A DNA stretch of 64,000 nucleotides from positions 434,001 to 498,000 of the forward strand of contig CAWJLY010000001.1 of the NCBI GenBank assembly GCA_963843805.1, given 5' to 3'. Source of the stretch: Ideonella_A sp963843805 (GTDB lineage: Bacteria; Pseudomonadota; Gammaproteobacteria; Burkholderiales; Burkholderiaceae_C). The notes below the pieces were generated by a model. That model ran no database searches. It saw only the letters and a program-made list of their open reading frames with translations, and was not told the origin of the DNA. Shown in pieces: positions 8,322 to 18,850 of this stretch. The first letter of the stretch is position 1. Each line of letters begins with the position of its first letter. The translations under genes and the position numbers were made by a program.

Positions 8322-9241
8322 TGATGGCGCTGCCCATCCTGCCGAGCATGTCGCGCTGGCTTGGCGGATTGCTGCTCGTCACAGCGGCCGGCTTGTCGAG
8401 CGCCGCCGATGCACCGCCGTTGCGCGTGGTGGCGAGCTTCTCGATACTGGCCGATCTGGCGCGTGAGGTCGGCGGACCGGATATCGATGTTCGCAGCCTG
8501 GTGCCGGCCGGCGCCGACGCTCATGTCTTCACGCCGACGCCCGCCGATGCGGCCTTGCTGGCGAAAGCGCAGCTGGTGATCGTCAACGGCTTGCGCCACG
8601 AAGGCTGGATGGCGCGGCTGGTCAAGGCAGCCGGCTACCGCGGCGAACTGCTGACTGCCAGCACGGGCGTCAAGGTGCGAATGACCACCGGCGGTGCCAG
8701 ACCCGCACGCCTGGCAGGACTTGGCCAATGTACAGATCTATGTCGAGAATATCCGCGCTGCGTCTGGTTGCCCGACTGCCGGCCAGAGCGGCCTCGATCA
8801 ACCAACGCGCCGCCGCCTATTCGGCCCGCCTGGCCGCCCTTGACGCGCTAGACGCGTGAGCGAATCGCCAGACTGCCGAAGGCCGCCCGGCGCGTGGTCA
8901 CCGGGCATGATGCGTTCGGCTATTTTGCCGACGCCTATGGCGTCGAATTCATCGCGCCGCGCGGCTGGTCGACCGACAGCGAACCTTCGGCGCAAGACGT
9001 TGCCGCCATCGTCCGCCAATTGCGCCAGCAACGAGCCGGCGCACTGCTGCTCGAGCAGCGTGCAGATCCCCGGCTGCTCGAGCGGATTGCGGCTGAAGCC
9101 GGCACGCGCCTGGGTGGGCGGCTGTACGCCGATTCATTGTCGCCACCTGGCGGCGAAGCGGACACCTTCCTGCGCATGTTCAGCCACAACGTCGATACGC
9201 TGATCGATGCGATGAACCAGGCCGCAGTGCCGAGCCGGTGA
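8321..9241 (+). CDS. znuA: zinc ABC transporter periplasmic binding protein, frameshifted
   Basis: Cluster A-I metal-binding lipoprotein or periplasmic protein, about 305 residues. The first segment has a signal peptide (WLGGLLLVTAAGLSSAADA) and VVASFSILADLAREVGGPDI, then PAGADAHVFTPTPADAALL with the first His ligand. Frame changes near 8700 and 8850 hide the rest. In the corrected frames DPHAWQDLANVQIYVENIR gives the second ligand, VVTGHDAFGYFADAYGVEF the third, and LYADSLSPPGGEADTFLRMF the Asp/Glu side. The His-rich loop found in many ZnuA proteins is missing here; a His-rich tract instead lies at the end of ZnuC. It overlaps the end of znuB. Confidence 0.82.
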
Positions 9242-9269
9242 TGGCTTGCCAGGCGCATCGATCGACTGC

Positions 9270-9845
9270 TCACTCGATGCGGCAAGCCTCGTCGAAATCG
9301 AGCCGCGGGCTGCGTGCGAACAGTTTGGATGGATCGCCGTAGCCCAGGTTGCAGACAAAATTCGTCTTCACGCGGGTGCCGCTCCAGAACGCTTGATCGA
9401 CCGTTGCCGAGTCAAAACCGCTCATCGGCCCGCAATCGAGCCCGAGTGCGCGCGCCGCGATGATGAAATAGGCCCCTTGCAGGCTCGAATTGCGGATGGC
9501 CGTCTCGTCGATTTTCGGCTGGTCGCCTTCGAACCAGCTCTTCGCATCGGCATGCGGAAACAGCCTGGGCAACAGCTCGGGGAATGCCATGTCCATTCCG
9601 ATCACCGCCGTCACCGGTGCCTGCCGGGTCTTTTCGACATTGCCCGCCGACATCCCGGCCAGCAGCTTGTCTTTCGCTGCGGCCGAGCTGACAAAAACGA
9701 TCCGGGCCGGGCAGCTGTTGGACGCCGTCGGTCCCCACTTCATCATGTCGTAGAGCTGCCGCAGCGTCGCCTCGGGAACCGGGCGACCGATAAATCCGTT
9801 GTGGGTCCGCGCATCGTCAAAGAGTTGCTCGGTGGTGATGTTCAT
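9270..9845 (-). CDS. RutE-like malonic semialdehyde reductase (nitroreductase family)
   Basis: An intact FMN-dependent nitroreductase-fold protein of 191 residues. Motifs fit the RutE/HadB group: RTHNGFIGRPVPEATLRQLY, WGPTASNSCPARIVFV, LQGAYFIIAARALGLDCGPM and CNLGYGDPSKLFARSPRLDF. In E. coli RutE reduces malonic semialdehyde to 3-hydroxypropionate during pyrimidine breakdown. No other rut genes are nearby, so the substrate is inferred from family only. It is convergent with znuA and divergent from the DUF1841 gene, 46 bases away. Confidence 0.83.
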   Translation of the reverse strand: MNITTEQLFDDARTHNGFIGRPVPEATLRQLYDMMKWGPTASNSCPARIVFVSSAAAKDKLLAGMSAGNVEKTRQAPVTAVIGMDMAFPELLPRLFPHADAKSWFEGDQPKIDETAIRNSSLQGAYFIIAARALGLDCGPMSGFDSATVDQAFWSGTRVKTNFVCNLGYGDPSKLFARSPRLDFDEACRIE

Positions 9846-9891
9846 TGCAGTTCGGTTTGTGGCTCGTGCTTTGCAGAAGCGACAATTGTGA

Positions 9892-10332
9892 ATGTTTACG
9901 CCATCCCAGCACGATGTACGGACGTTCTTCTGTGAAAGCCGGCGCAAGCAGCTTTCCGGCGAGGTGTTGACACCGCTCGAAGCGGTGGCCGCGCAACTGG
10001 ATTGCCGAACATCCCGAATACGATGCCGATCTTGCCGATCTGCCGAAGCCGCACTGGCCGCCGTGTTCGATGTCGAGGCCGGCCGCAGCAACCCGTTTCT
10101 GCACCTGTCGATGCACCTGTCCATCAGCGAGCAGATCGCCATCGATCAGCCACGCGGCATCAGGCAGGCCTTCGAGTTGTTGCGAGCACGCCGTGGCTCG
10201 GCCCACGATGCCCAGCACGAGGTGATGGAATGCCTCGGCGAGATGATCTGGAACTCACAGCGCAGCGGGCAACCACCCGATGGCGAACGATATGTCGCCT
10301 GTGTTCGAAGCCGGGCGACGCGCAGGCCTTGA
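9892..10332 (+). CDS. DUF1841 family protein, frameshifted
   Basis: Small conserved protein of unknown function, common in beta- and gammaproteobacteria. The N-terminus MFTPSQHDVRTFFCE and the strongly conserved SNPFLHLSMHLSISEQIAID, HDAQHEVMECLGEMIWNSQR and GQPPDGERY identify the family. Between about 10000 and 10070 the frame slips twice; the alternative frame there reads IAEHPEYDADLADLP, the expected middle of the protein. The family has no established biochemical role. Confidence 0.82.
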   Translation: MFTPSQHDVRTFFCESRRKQLSGEVLTPLEAVAAQLDCRTSRIRCRSCRSAEAALAAVFDVEAGRSNPFLHLSMHLSISEQIAIDQPRGIRQAFELLRARRGSAHDAQHEVMECLGEMIWNSQRSGQPPDGERYVACVRSRATRRP

Positions 10333-10414
10333 CGGGCGACCTGCCACCTTCCGCCACTCGACCGCAGACGGAAGTTCGGCAACAATCTTCATCCCCTAGC
10401 GCGAACGGGAGATC

Positions 10415-10969
10415 ATGATGGCTGCCTGGGCCTATGAATGCCAACCCGCCGACTCATCTCGGGACCGCCTGCTGGTCGCCTGCCTGGCCATCGATGCCAT
10501 GCCGGCAGACACCCGTATCGTGCGGGTGAAAGTCGCCAAGGACTGGTTGTGCGCCGTCGTCGACAAATCGAAAAAAGTCGAATCGGCCGGCATGCTGCTG
10601 CGTGAGGTCGTGGCGTCGGACGAAACCGACTGCCCGGATTGCGTTGCGCAGCCTGTCGCGGTGCCGACCGGCGAAGCCGCTCCGATCAAGGCAGCCGGAC
10701 CTTCCGGACGGCAGGTGCAGGCCGCAGCGATCTCGATGCTGGGCCAGCGCTTCGTCGTCGTGCTGGTCGAACATCGATCTGATTCGAGCCACCGGCGAAG
10801 GCGACATGGCGATCGCCGACCTGCAGCCACGCTTCGGCGGCGTCGACATCGTGCTGATGGGCCAACTCGATGACGGCACGCCGGTCTACCATGGCGACCC
10901 GAGCTGGTCGCGATGCTGGCCGAAACGCCGGTCGACCGCATGCCCTGGAAGGCCTATCCGATCGGTTGA
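10415..10969 (+). CDS. hypothetical protein, unrecognised, frameshifted
   Basis: I do not recognise this protein. The first segment begins MMAAWAYECQPADSSRDRLL and has a conserved-looking core (VRVKVAKDWLCAVVDKS, then ESAGMLLREVVASDETDCPD). After a frame change near 10770 it continues NIDLIRATGEGDMAIADLQ, FGGVDIVLMGQLDDGTPVYHGD, and after another near 10903 ends ETPVDRMPWKAYPIG. Length would be about 185 residues. There is no signal peptide or membrane segment. A GGGAG ribosome site sits just before the double ATG. The stop codon lies in the loop and stem of a strong hairpin. It is convergent with the T6SS clpV gene; whether it is linked to secretion is unknown. Confidence 0.6.
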
Positions 10970-10979
10970 TCGGATAGGC
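10952..10979. terminator. 12-bp perfect hairpin between convergent genes
   Basis: GCCTATCCGATC, a four-base loop GGTT, then GATCGGATAGGC. The stop codon of the unrecognised plus-strand gene lies across the loop and second arm. No T-run follows, so it may act as an RNA-stabilising or bidirectional hairpin, not a classical intrinsic terminator. Confidence 0.55.
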
Positions 10980-11049
10980 GGCCAGCCGCTTTGGCTCCAT
11001 GCGCTGGCGCCGCCGGCCATCCGATGGCAATCTGCGCAGCGCCTGTCAA

Positions 11050-13769
11050 TCAGAATTCGTAGGCAAACTCGCCATCGACGGCGGCCACATTGACCCGCTC
11101 GATCGGCGTGCCTTCCATCATCCGCGTCAGAAACTCGCGCGAGATCTCCGGCAGCATCGTGTTGGTCAGGATGGCATCGATCATGCGGCCGCCCGACTCG
11201 CTTTCGGTGCAGCGCGAAACCACCAGCTTGACCACCTCGTCGCTGTAGCTGAACGGGATCTTGTAGCGCGCCTCGACCCGCTTCTTGACCCGGTTGAGCT
11301 GCAGCACGACGATCTTGCCGAGCATCTCGTCGGACAAGCGGGTAATACGGAATCGCGACCAGCCGGCCGAGCAGCGCCGGCGGAAAGATCTTCAGCAACG
11401 GCTCGCGCAGCGCCTTGGCCATGCCTTCGGGGTCGGGCATCAGGTCGGGGTCCTTGCACAGGCTGGCGATCAGCTCGGTGCCGGCATTGGTCGTCAGCAG
11501 GATCAGCGTGTTCTTGAAATCGATCGAACGGCCTTCGCCGTCTTCCATGAAGCCCTTGTCGAAGACCTGGAAGAACAGCTCGTGCACATCCGGGTGGGCC
11601 TTTTCGACTTCGTCGAGCAGCACCACCGAATACGGCTTGCGCCGCACCGCCTCGGTCAGCACGCCACCTTCGCCGTAGCCGACATAGCCCGGCGGCGCAC
11701 CTTTCAGCGACGACACGGTATGCGCTTCCTGGTACTCGCTCATGTTGATGACGATCAGGTTCTGCTCGCCGCCATACAGCGCCTCGGCCAGCGCGATCGC
11801 GGTTTCGGTCTTGCCGACGCCGGATGTGCCGGCCAGCATGAAGACGCCGATCGGCTTTTGCGGATTGTCGAGCCCGGCGCGCGAGGTCTGGATGCGCTTG
11901 GCGATCATCTCCATCGCATGGTCCTGGCCGATCACCCGTTTGCCGAGCAGCTCGGGCAGCTTGAGGACGGTATCGATCTCGTTGCGCGCCATCCGGCCGA
12001 CCGGAATGCCGGTCCAGTCGCCGACCACGCTGGCCACCGCCTGGTAGTCGACGGTCGGCAGGATCAGCGGGTTTTCGCCCTGCAGCGCGGCCAGCCTGGT
12101 CTGCACTTCCTTGAGCTTGGCGACCGCATCGGCGCGGTCGGCGTCGCTCAGGTCGGCCTTCTGCTGCTTCGTTGGCCGTTGCCTCGAGTGCGCTGCCGGT
12201 GCCTTCGACCGGCATCTTGCCGTCGCGCAGCTTGGCGCGCAGGCTGAGCAGCTCGTCGACCAGCGTCTTCTCCTCGCCCCAGCGCTTTTCGAGCCCGGCC
12301 AGGCGCTCGCGCTCGGTGGCCAGCAGCGCCTCGACATTTTCCTTGCGCTCCCTGACCTCGATGCCGATCGCCTTTCGCGGCCGATGATGCCGGCTTCGGT
12401 CTCCAGCGATTCGATGCGCTTGCGGCAATCGTCGACTTCGGCCGGCGTCGCATGCAGGCTGACCGCAACCCGCGCGCACGCCGTATCGAGCAGGCTGACC
12501 GACTTGTCGGGCAACTGGCGCGCCGGGATATAGCGATGCGACAGCTTGACCGCGGCCTCGAGCGCCTCGTCGAGGATCTGCGCCTTGTGGTGCTTCTCCA
12601 TCGTCGACGCGACGCCGCGCATCATCAGGATCGCCTTGACCTCGTCGGGCTCGTCGACGGTCACGCTCTGGAAGCGCCGCGTCAGCGCCGGGTCCTTCTC
12701 GATGTGCTTCTTGTATTCGGCGAAGGTGGTCGCGCCGATCGTTCGCAGCGTGCCGCGGGCCAGCGCCGGCTTCAGCAGGTTGGCCGCGTCGCCGGTGCCG
12801 GCCGCACCGCCGGCGCCGACCAGCGTATGGGTTTCGTCGATGAACAGGATGATCGGCTTCGGGCTCGCCTGCACCTCGTCGATGACCGAGCGCAGCCGCT
12901 GCTCGAACTCGCCCTTCATGCTGGCGCCGGCCTGCAGCAGGCCGACATCGAGCGCGCGCAGTTCGACCTCCTTCATGCTCGGCGGCACGTCGCCGCGCGC
13001 GATGCGCTGCGCGAAGCCCTCGACGACCGCGGTCTTGCCGACGCCGGCCTCGCCGATCAGGATCGGGTTGTTCTGGCGCCGGCGCATCAGGATGTCGACG
13101 ACCTGGCGGATCTCGTCGTCGCGGCCGACGATCGGATCCATCTTGCCGCTGCGCGCCTGCTCGGTCAGGTCGACGGTGAATTTCTTCAGCGCCTCCTGCT
13201 TGCCCATCTGCGCCGGCGCCATCGCACCGCTGGCCTCGCCGGGCACCGCGCCGCCGCCGACGTTCGAGCCGTCGCGCGGCCCGAGCGTATCCTCGGCCGA
13301 GCCGCTGACGATCTTCGGCAGGTTGTCGGCCAGGTCGTCGCCCTTGATCTTGCGGAACTCGCCGCTGATCGCATACAGCGTATTGCGCAGGTTCTGGCGT
13401 CTTGATCGCACCGAAGATCAGGTGGCCGGTGCGCACCGCGCCTTCGCCGAACATCAGCGTGCCATACAGCCAGCCGCGCTCGGTGGCATCCTCGATCAGC
13501 GGGGAGAAATCGGAGATCGCGGTCGCGCCGCGCGGCAGCGCATCGAGCGCGACCGTCATGTCGGACGCAAGCTTGGACGCATCGACGCCGTAGTGCTTGA
13601 GGATGCGGTGCAGATCGGTATCGGGCACCTGGATCAGCTGATGCAGCCAGTGCACCAGCTCGACGTAGGGGTTGCCTCGAAGCTTGCAGAATACCGTGGC
13701 GCCTTCGACCGCCTTGTAGGCGACCGGATTGAGCTTGCCGAACAGGGCGACGCGACTGATTTCACTCAC
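11050..13769 (-). CDS. tssH: T6SS sheath-disassembly ATPase ClpV (TssH), frameshifted
   Basis: AAA+ unfoldase that recycles the contracted TssB/TssC sheath. The N-domain starts MSEISRVALFGKLNPVAYKA. The first nucleotide-binding domain has Walker A GEAGVGKTAVVEGFAQRIA near residue 243 and Walker B ILFIDETHTLVGAGG. The middle coiled region (KRWGEEKTLVDELLSLRAKL) is in another frame. The second domain has GTSGVGKTETAIALAEALYG near residue 650 and VVLLDEVEKAHPDVHELFF. Total span is about 906 codons, the family length. Frame changes lie near 13395, 12370, 12165 and 11340. GTG 13769 is chosen because AGGAGA lies just upstream. It is the last gene of the T6SS transcript. Confidence 0.9.
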
Positions 13770-13920
13770 GCTGGTTCTCCTTCGATCGTGCAGTCGCGGT
13801 GGCTTCAGCCCGCCGGGATGCGATGCCGGACGAGCTGCGAGGCCGTTCCGCACTGTAGGCAAGGTTGATGATCGCGGCAACCATCGCGCGCATATTTCCG
13901 CTCGTCGCGCACGATGCGGC

Positions 13921-14951
13921 TCAGAGAATGCGCAGCACCAGTTCGTCGGCCGCATCCGGATGGCTGTCCGCGGCCGGCGTACCGAGCCAGCTGGTCCAGC
14001 CGAGCTGCCCGGATTTGCCGAGCACGGTCGGCGGCACCTCGCTGCGCTTGAGCAGCAGCTGCATCTCGCACGACAGCTCGTCGCCAGAATAGCTGCGCAC
14101 CCAGTCCTTCAGCCGCTGCAGGCTGTCCTGCGCCGGGCAGGAAGCGCTTGTACTGCGCCAGCCCGAGCGGGCCGATGACGATCCGGAACCGGCTCTGGCA
14201 ATCCCAGACCCTGGCGCCGAGCACCGAGGTCACCCCGAGTTGTCGCGTTGGCTGCCGGCACCGAGGCGGGTCAGTGCATCGGCGGCAGCTTCATCCAGTG
14301 CGGTTGCCATTGTTCGATCTCGCGCGCTGACGCGGAAGAAGTTGCCGATGATTCGAGCCAGGCCTTCGGCGTTGCGGACATGGTTGGCGAGCAGCCCGGT
14401 ATGCGCGCGCTTGGCGAAATCGGGAATCGCGTCGCGCGCCTGCAAGCTGGGGCCGGCATAGCCGGCCAGCGCGGCCAGCCGATCGCCGAACGGATCCTGG
14501 TCCGGGACGATCGAGGCTGACCGTCGGCTGGGCATCGGCCCAGGCGCGATAGAACATTGCGAAGATGCGGTGGTGGAAGGTATCGAGAAAGCGCAGAAAG
14601 GTGCGGTCGCCGTGGTTGCGCAGGCGGTCGCGGGCAAACTCGGTCAGGTGCAGCGGCAGCGGCCCGTTGGGGCCGGTCAGTCCGGTGAAGCGGACCAGCA
14701 GCCGCGGCGCGCCGATCCTCGGGAATTCGAGCGAGGCCACCGTGGACAGCGCGAAATGCCAGCGAAGCCTCCTGCGCCGAAGCGAACCGGGTCTTCGCGC
14801 AGGCGCCGCGAGGTGCCGATCCGCGGCAGATCCGGATGAGTGCATTCGATCTGCCGCGACGGCATGGAAGAAGCCGTACGCGTGCGGCTCGGCGGCGATC
14901 GCCCTGCAGCAGCGTCAGGCGATCGCGCGCAGGCCGATCCGGGGTTTCCAT
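13921..14951 (-). CDS. tssG: T6SS baseplate protein TssG, frameshifted
   Basis: Baseplate wedge component, about 343 codons, working with TssE, TssF and TssK. Recognisable parts in shifting frames are LEFPRIGAPRLLVRFTGLTG, NGPLPLHLTEFARDRLRNHG and DRTFLRFLDTFHHRIFAMFY (the TssG hallmark), LLANHVRNAEGLARIIGNFF, then GQLGWTSWLGTPAADSHPDA before the stop at 13921. The start ATG 14951 lies inside the last codons of tssF, an overlap of about 37 bases. Frame changes occur near 14850, 14770, 14520, 14250 and 14140. The 150 bases to tssH hold only its ribosome site. Confidence 0.82.
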
Positions 14952-16815
14952 CGCTTGAGTTCTCCGCGGGTCTGCGATATCAGGCGTCAGCTGGGTGAAG
15001 CTGTTCAGGCTGGCATAGCGGGCGAAGAAGCGTTCGAGGACGGTGCCGAGAACCATCACGCCGCTGCCTTCGAAGGCGCGCTCGTCGACCGTCAGCACGA
15101 TCTCGGTGCCGCGGCCGAAGGCGATCGGCCCCGGCACCGGAACCCGCGCGATCGCCTGCTTGCTGGCTCACCGACGCGATGCCGTCGATGTGCTTGTGCA
15201 GCCGCGAGCGCGAATCGATGCCGTACAGCGACAGGATTTCGCGCAGTGCCGCGGCGCCCTGCTGCGCATCGGTATCGCACAGCGACAGGTAGTTCAGCGA
15301 CAGGTGGCTGAGCAGCCGCCACGGCGTCTGCCCTTCGAGCATCGGGGCGACCGGCCGCGTCGGGCCCTTGATGCATCGCACGCCCTGCACCGGCGCGCTG
15401 TCCTCGAAGGTGAAATCGTCCTTGCTGCCGACCGACATCATCAGCGGCAGGTCGCGATTCGAAGCGATGATCTCGACCGCCAGCTGCGAGACATTTCCGG
15501 AATACGGTGCCTCGTCGACATCGACCAGCGAAAGGTACAACTCGGTGCCGATATAGCCGGCGCGCGGCCCGCGCTGGCGCTGCGCTTCCGACAGCAGCCG
15601 CGGCACCCGGCGCATGCTGTAGTAAGCCGCGCCCGGCGCGGCACATTGCTGTCGAACTGGTCGTACAGCGGATTGAAGCTGCGATCCTCGGACTCGCCTG
15701 CTCTCGTCGTAGCCGGTGACCGAGACGATGCTGTGGACCTCGTAGTCCATCGGACGCGCGCGGTCGGCAACGACATGCAGTTCATGGTCGCGCCGATTGA
15801 CGTCGATGCGGTCGGCGCGCTTGGCGAACAGATTGATCGCCGGCGTGCAGATGCAGCATGAAGCTGCTGGCGTCGAGCGTCTTCTCCAGCGTCTGGTCGA
15901 CCCGGTCGAGAACGAAGACGAGTTCGAACTCGTCGGCCTCCAAGCGTCTTCAATGCCGCGTTCAGGCCATTGACGCTGAAGAACAGGAAGCGCTCCGGGA
16001 AAGGCCGCATATTCCTTCATCAGCCGATAGCCGCCGAACGAGCGCGGCGATACCGGCAGCAGCGCCTCGTCATCGTCGAAGTCCGCCGGGCTGCACCGCG
16101 CTGGCCGGCAGCACCTCGTATTTCGGATTGCGCCTGGCGGTGGTCTGCACCACCACGGCGCGTGCAATTGGCAAACAGCTGTTCGTAGATCCGATGGGCG
16201 ACGCCTTCGTCGCCGCCGAGATGAAGATCGAGCCGATCGAGCGTGAGCTGGTTCGTTTTCTGCGCCGCGGTGACCTTGAACCTGACCCGCATGCTTGGCG
16301 CGCGGCTTGCCTGCCGAGCGACAAGGCGGCGCGCCGGCACATCGGTCACATGCGACTGGTAGCGCGCCTCGGCAACCTGCAACGGCCACAGCCTTACATC
16401 CTGGCTGGTCGTGAAGCGGCAGCTGGTGCGTCTCGCCGGGCTGCAGCCGCGCATTCATCACGCTGCCACGCGCGATCATCAGGCCGGCGGCAAGCCCGGC
16501 GTCGTTCAGATCGGGCTCGAGCTGGACGATCAGCATCGACGGCGTCGGCGCGAGAAAGCCCGGGTAGACCATCTCGAGCAGATGCTGGGTCAGGCGCGGA
16601 TATTCGGCGTCCTGGCGGATCTGCACCCGCGCGGTCAGAAAGGCAAAGCCCTCCAGCAGCCGCTCGACATAGGGATCGACACATTCGCCCTGCGCGGTGG
16701 TGGCATCGAGCGCCAGACGCGCAGCGATCTTCGGATGCTCGCGGGCGAACTCGGCTGCGCCTTCACGAATGTGCAGCAGTTCCTGGCGGTAATAGTCGAG
16801 CAGGCGGGGATCCAT
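14915..16815 (-). CDS. tssF: T6SS baseplate protein TssF, frameshifted
   Basis: Baseplate wedge component of about 634 codons, the normal family length. The N-terminus is characteristic: MDPRLLDYYRQELLHIREGA, EFAREHPKIAARLALD, PYVERLLEGFAFLTARVQIR and PRLTQHLLEMVYPGFLAPTP. Later parts in other frames include SSFMLHLHTGDQSVR-like central sequence, RRVPRLLSEAQRQRGPRAGY, LSLVDVDEAPYSGNVSQLAV, and a C-terminus QTRGELKRWKPRIGLRAIA before TGA at 14915. Frame changes cluster near 16420, 16150, 15860, 15690, 15170 and 14975. It overlaps tssG, as is usual in T6SS operons. Confidence 0.85.
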
Positions 16816-16865
16816 GGGCGCGCGGCCGAGTGCTTCGGTCAGACGATCAGGGTGAGCATCAACGA

Positions 16866-17366
16866 TCAGCGACCGCTGGATTCGACCACGCGGGTCTGCC
16901 CGCTTTCGAGATCCATGTCGGTGCGCATGAAGATTTCGAGCGGAATCGGCTGCGCCCACAACTGCGCTTCCATCCTGAAGCTGATCACATTGTGCGACGA
17001 CTTGGCTCGCGGCTCGGCGAAGACGCGCACCGTATGCGGCATCAGCCTGGGCTCGAAAAAGATCAAGCGCTTCGCGCAAGGCCTTCGCCAGGTCGACCAG
17101 ATCGCAGGCTCGAAGCCGGCCGGCCCGAAACCGCCGGCAGGCCGTAGTTCAGCACCGACCGCCGGACCTCGCGGATAGTCGCTCAGGTCGTCGCTGTTCT
17201 GCGTCGAATTGAACAGCCAGTTCATGTCGCGCAGCACCGCCTCGCGCAACCGGGCGGTCGATACGACCGGTTGTCTCGCGCCTCGTCGGTCTTGGTCGGA
17301 TCGTCGTCGATCAAGCCGATCGAGCAGCGACGGATAGAGCCGGTCGCGCGCGAGCGTTTCAGCCAT
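16866..17366 (-). CDS. tssE: T6SS gp25-like baseplate protein TssE, frameshifted
   Basis: Homologue of phage T4 gp25 that nucleates sheath assembly at the baseplate. Seen are MAETLARDRLYPSLLDRL, VVSTARLREAVLRDMNWLFN and STQNSDDLSDYP near the N-terminus, and LMPHTVRVFAEPRAKSSHNV, ISFRMEAQLWAQPIPLEIFM near the C-terminus, which contain the gp25 core. Frame changes near 17300, 17150 and 17070 break the middle. The start ATG 17366 sits beside the end of tagJ. The length, about 167 codons, is normal. Confidence 0.83.
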   Translation of the reverse strand: MAETLARDRLYPSLLDRLDRRRSDQDRRGARQPVVSTARLREAVLRDMNWLFNSTQNSDDLSDYPRGPAVGAELRPAGGFGPAGFEPAIWSTWRRPCAKRLIFFEPRLMPHTVRVFAEPRAKSSHNVISFRMEAQLWAQPIPLEIFMRTDMDLESGQTRVVESSGR

Positions 17367-18168
17367 CGCGCGGCGGCTTTCGAACCTCAGGTCGCGGAGA
17401 TCGAGCAGCGGCGATATCGGCATCGTTGGTGGCGAACATCCGCTGCCCGAGACCGGCATACGAATCGGCGCCAGTTCGCGCCATTCGGTGGCGCGCGCCA
17501 TGCGCAGGCGGTTGTCTGTCCAGCGCCTCGGTGCCGGGATAGCGGGTCGGGATCAGCGCGACGTTGGTGCCACCGTTGGCCAGCGTCACGGTCGCGCCGG
17601 TCCAGACGAAATCGCGCAGATCCGACGGCGCGTCGATCTCCAGATGCTCGAGCCGGTGCATCGGCACCCAGTAATATTTGCCGTTGATGATCATCTCGAA
17701 CAACGGGCCGAGGCGCGAATCGGCATCGGCGATCCACTCGAAGGCCGCGCCATCGGCGTTGCCCGGCACGGCCGGCGCCTCATCGAGCGCCTGCAGGCGG
17801 ATCTCGGCGGCCGCGTCATGCTTGCCGGCGGCGTCGAGCTTGAGCGCCTCGAGCATCAAGCGCGACCCAGTTCTGCGGATCGCCGAGGATCAGCGGCACC
17901 CGCTGTCCGGCAAATACCTCGCTTGCGATAGACCTCGCAGCGCACCGCTTCGCGATAGGTCTTGACCAGCGATTCGGCTTCCTTGTCGAGTTCCTCGATG
18001 GCATTGAGCTGATTGGCGGCCTTGCCCCACTCGCCGATGCATGCAATAGGTCTGGAACAGGAAGATCCGCAGGTCGGCACGTTGCGGCTGCTTGCGGATC
18101 TGATCCTGCAAGTCCTTCAGATGCCCGACCGGATCGGAGGACGTGAATGCGAGATTCAGGCTCGACAT
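17359..18168 (-). CDS. tagJ: T6SS accessory protein TagJ/ImpE, frameshifted
   Basis: Accessory protein that in some T6SSs binds the TssB sheath subunit and modulates ClpV. It starts MSSLNLAFTSSDPVGHLKDL with a perfect GGAGG upstream. It continues with a TPR-like N-terminal part (ADLRIFLFQTYCMHRR, LNAIEELDKEAESLVKTYRE) and the ImpE core GAAFEWIADADSRLGPLFEM, IINGKYYWVPMHRLEHLEID, SDLRDFVWTGATVTLANGGT and ALIPTRYPGTE. Frame changes are near 18045, 17930, 17860, 17505 and 17410. The exact C-terminus is unsure because the tssE frame overlaps it; the stop at 17359 is taken because it gives the family length of about 270. Confidence 0.8.
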
Positions 18169-18210
18169 GGGCAGACCTCCAGGCGCGGGGCTGATCGGCC
18201 GCAATGAAAA

Positions 18211-18245
18211 CAGCCCTGGTCGCCGATCAACGGCGACCAGGGCTG
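18211..18245 (-). terminator. intrinsic terminator/attenuator downstream of hcp
   Basis: A 15-bp perfect stem (CAGCCCTGGTCGCCG and its complement) with a five-base loop, followed on the minus strand by TTTTC. It lies between the hcp stop and the tagJ ribosome site, so it would cap the abundant hcp message while letting some transcription run on into tagJ and the baseplate genes. Confidence 0.8.
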
Positions 18246-18295
18246 CAGAGCGTGAGAGTAGCTCCCGACAGCGGGCGTCAGGAGCATCGCACCGC

Positions 18296-18785
18296 TCAGG
18301 CCTTGACGTTCTCGGCGATCTTCCAGCCCATCGTCAGCTCGTGCCGTCAGCACCGCCTTCGCGTCCTGCGGCGTGTACTCGACTTTGACTTCGGCGAAAT
18401 TCAGCGAGACGTTTTCGGTCAGCCGATCTTCGCCGCCTGACCCGCCGGTCGACACACTGAGTGATCAGCACATCCGTCATCTTGATCTTCAGATACTCGA
18501 CCGGCTTTTCGCCGGCCTTGCGGACGATCAGCAATGCATCGGGAAAGTGCTTGCCGTTGCACAGCCGCGAGCATCAGTTCAGTGCGATGTCTTGTCGATG
18601 TATTTGGTGAAGCTCAGATCCTGCACATTGACCTTGCCCGAGCCCCGCGCCGCCGCCGACGTGCGCGGAGCCGCTGTTGCGACATGCCCCAGCTCCAGGC
18701 CAGGACGTCGGTCTTCTCCTTGTGTATCGTGGTCCCTCGATTCGCCCTTCAACGCTCCGATCTTGATAAACATGTCCACTGCCAT
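18296..18785 (-). CDS. hcp: T6SS tube protein Hcp (TssD), frameshifted
   Basis: Hexameric inner-tube protein, also secreted. The start MAVDMFIKIGALKGESRDH follows an AGGAGA ribosome site. Further parts in other frames are GSGKVNVQDLSFTKYIDKTS, LLIVRKAGEKPVEYLKIKMT, DVLITQCV and LTENVSLNFAEVKVEYTPQD, ending KIAENVKA before TGA at 18296. Span 490 bases, equal to the normal 160-odd residues. Frame changes lie near 18735, 18670, 18560, 18455 and 18345. It has its own strong ribosome site and a terminator behind it, consistent with high expression. Confidence 0.88.
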
Positions 18786-18850
18786 GACTCTCTCCTGTTT
18801 CAATTTACTGACCACATTTTCCCGAAGGTGCTGCAACACCTCCGAGCCCT

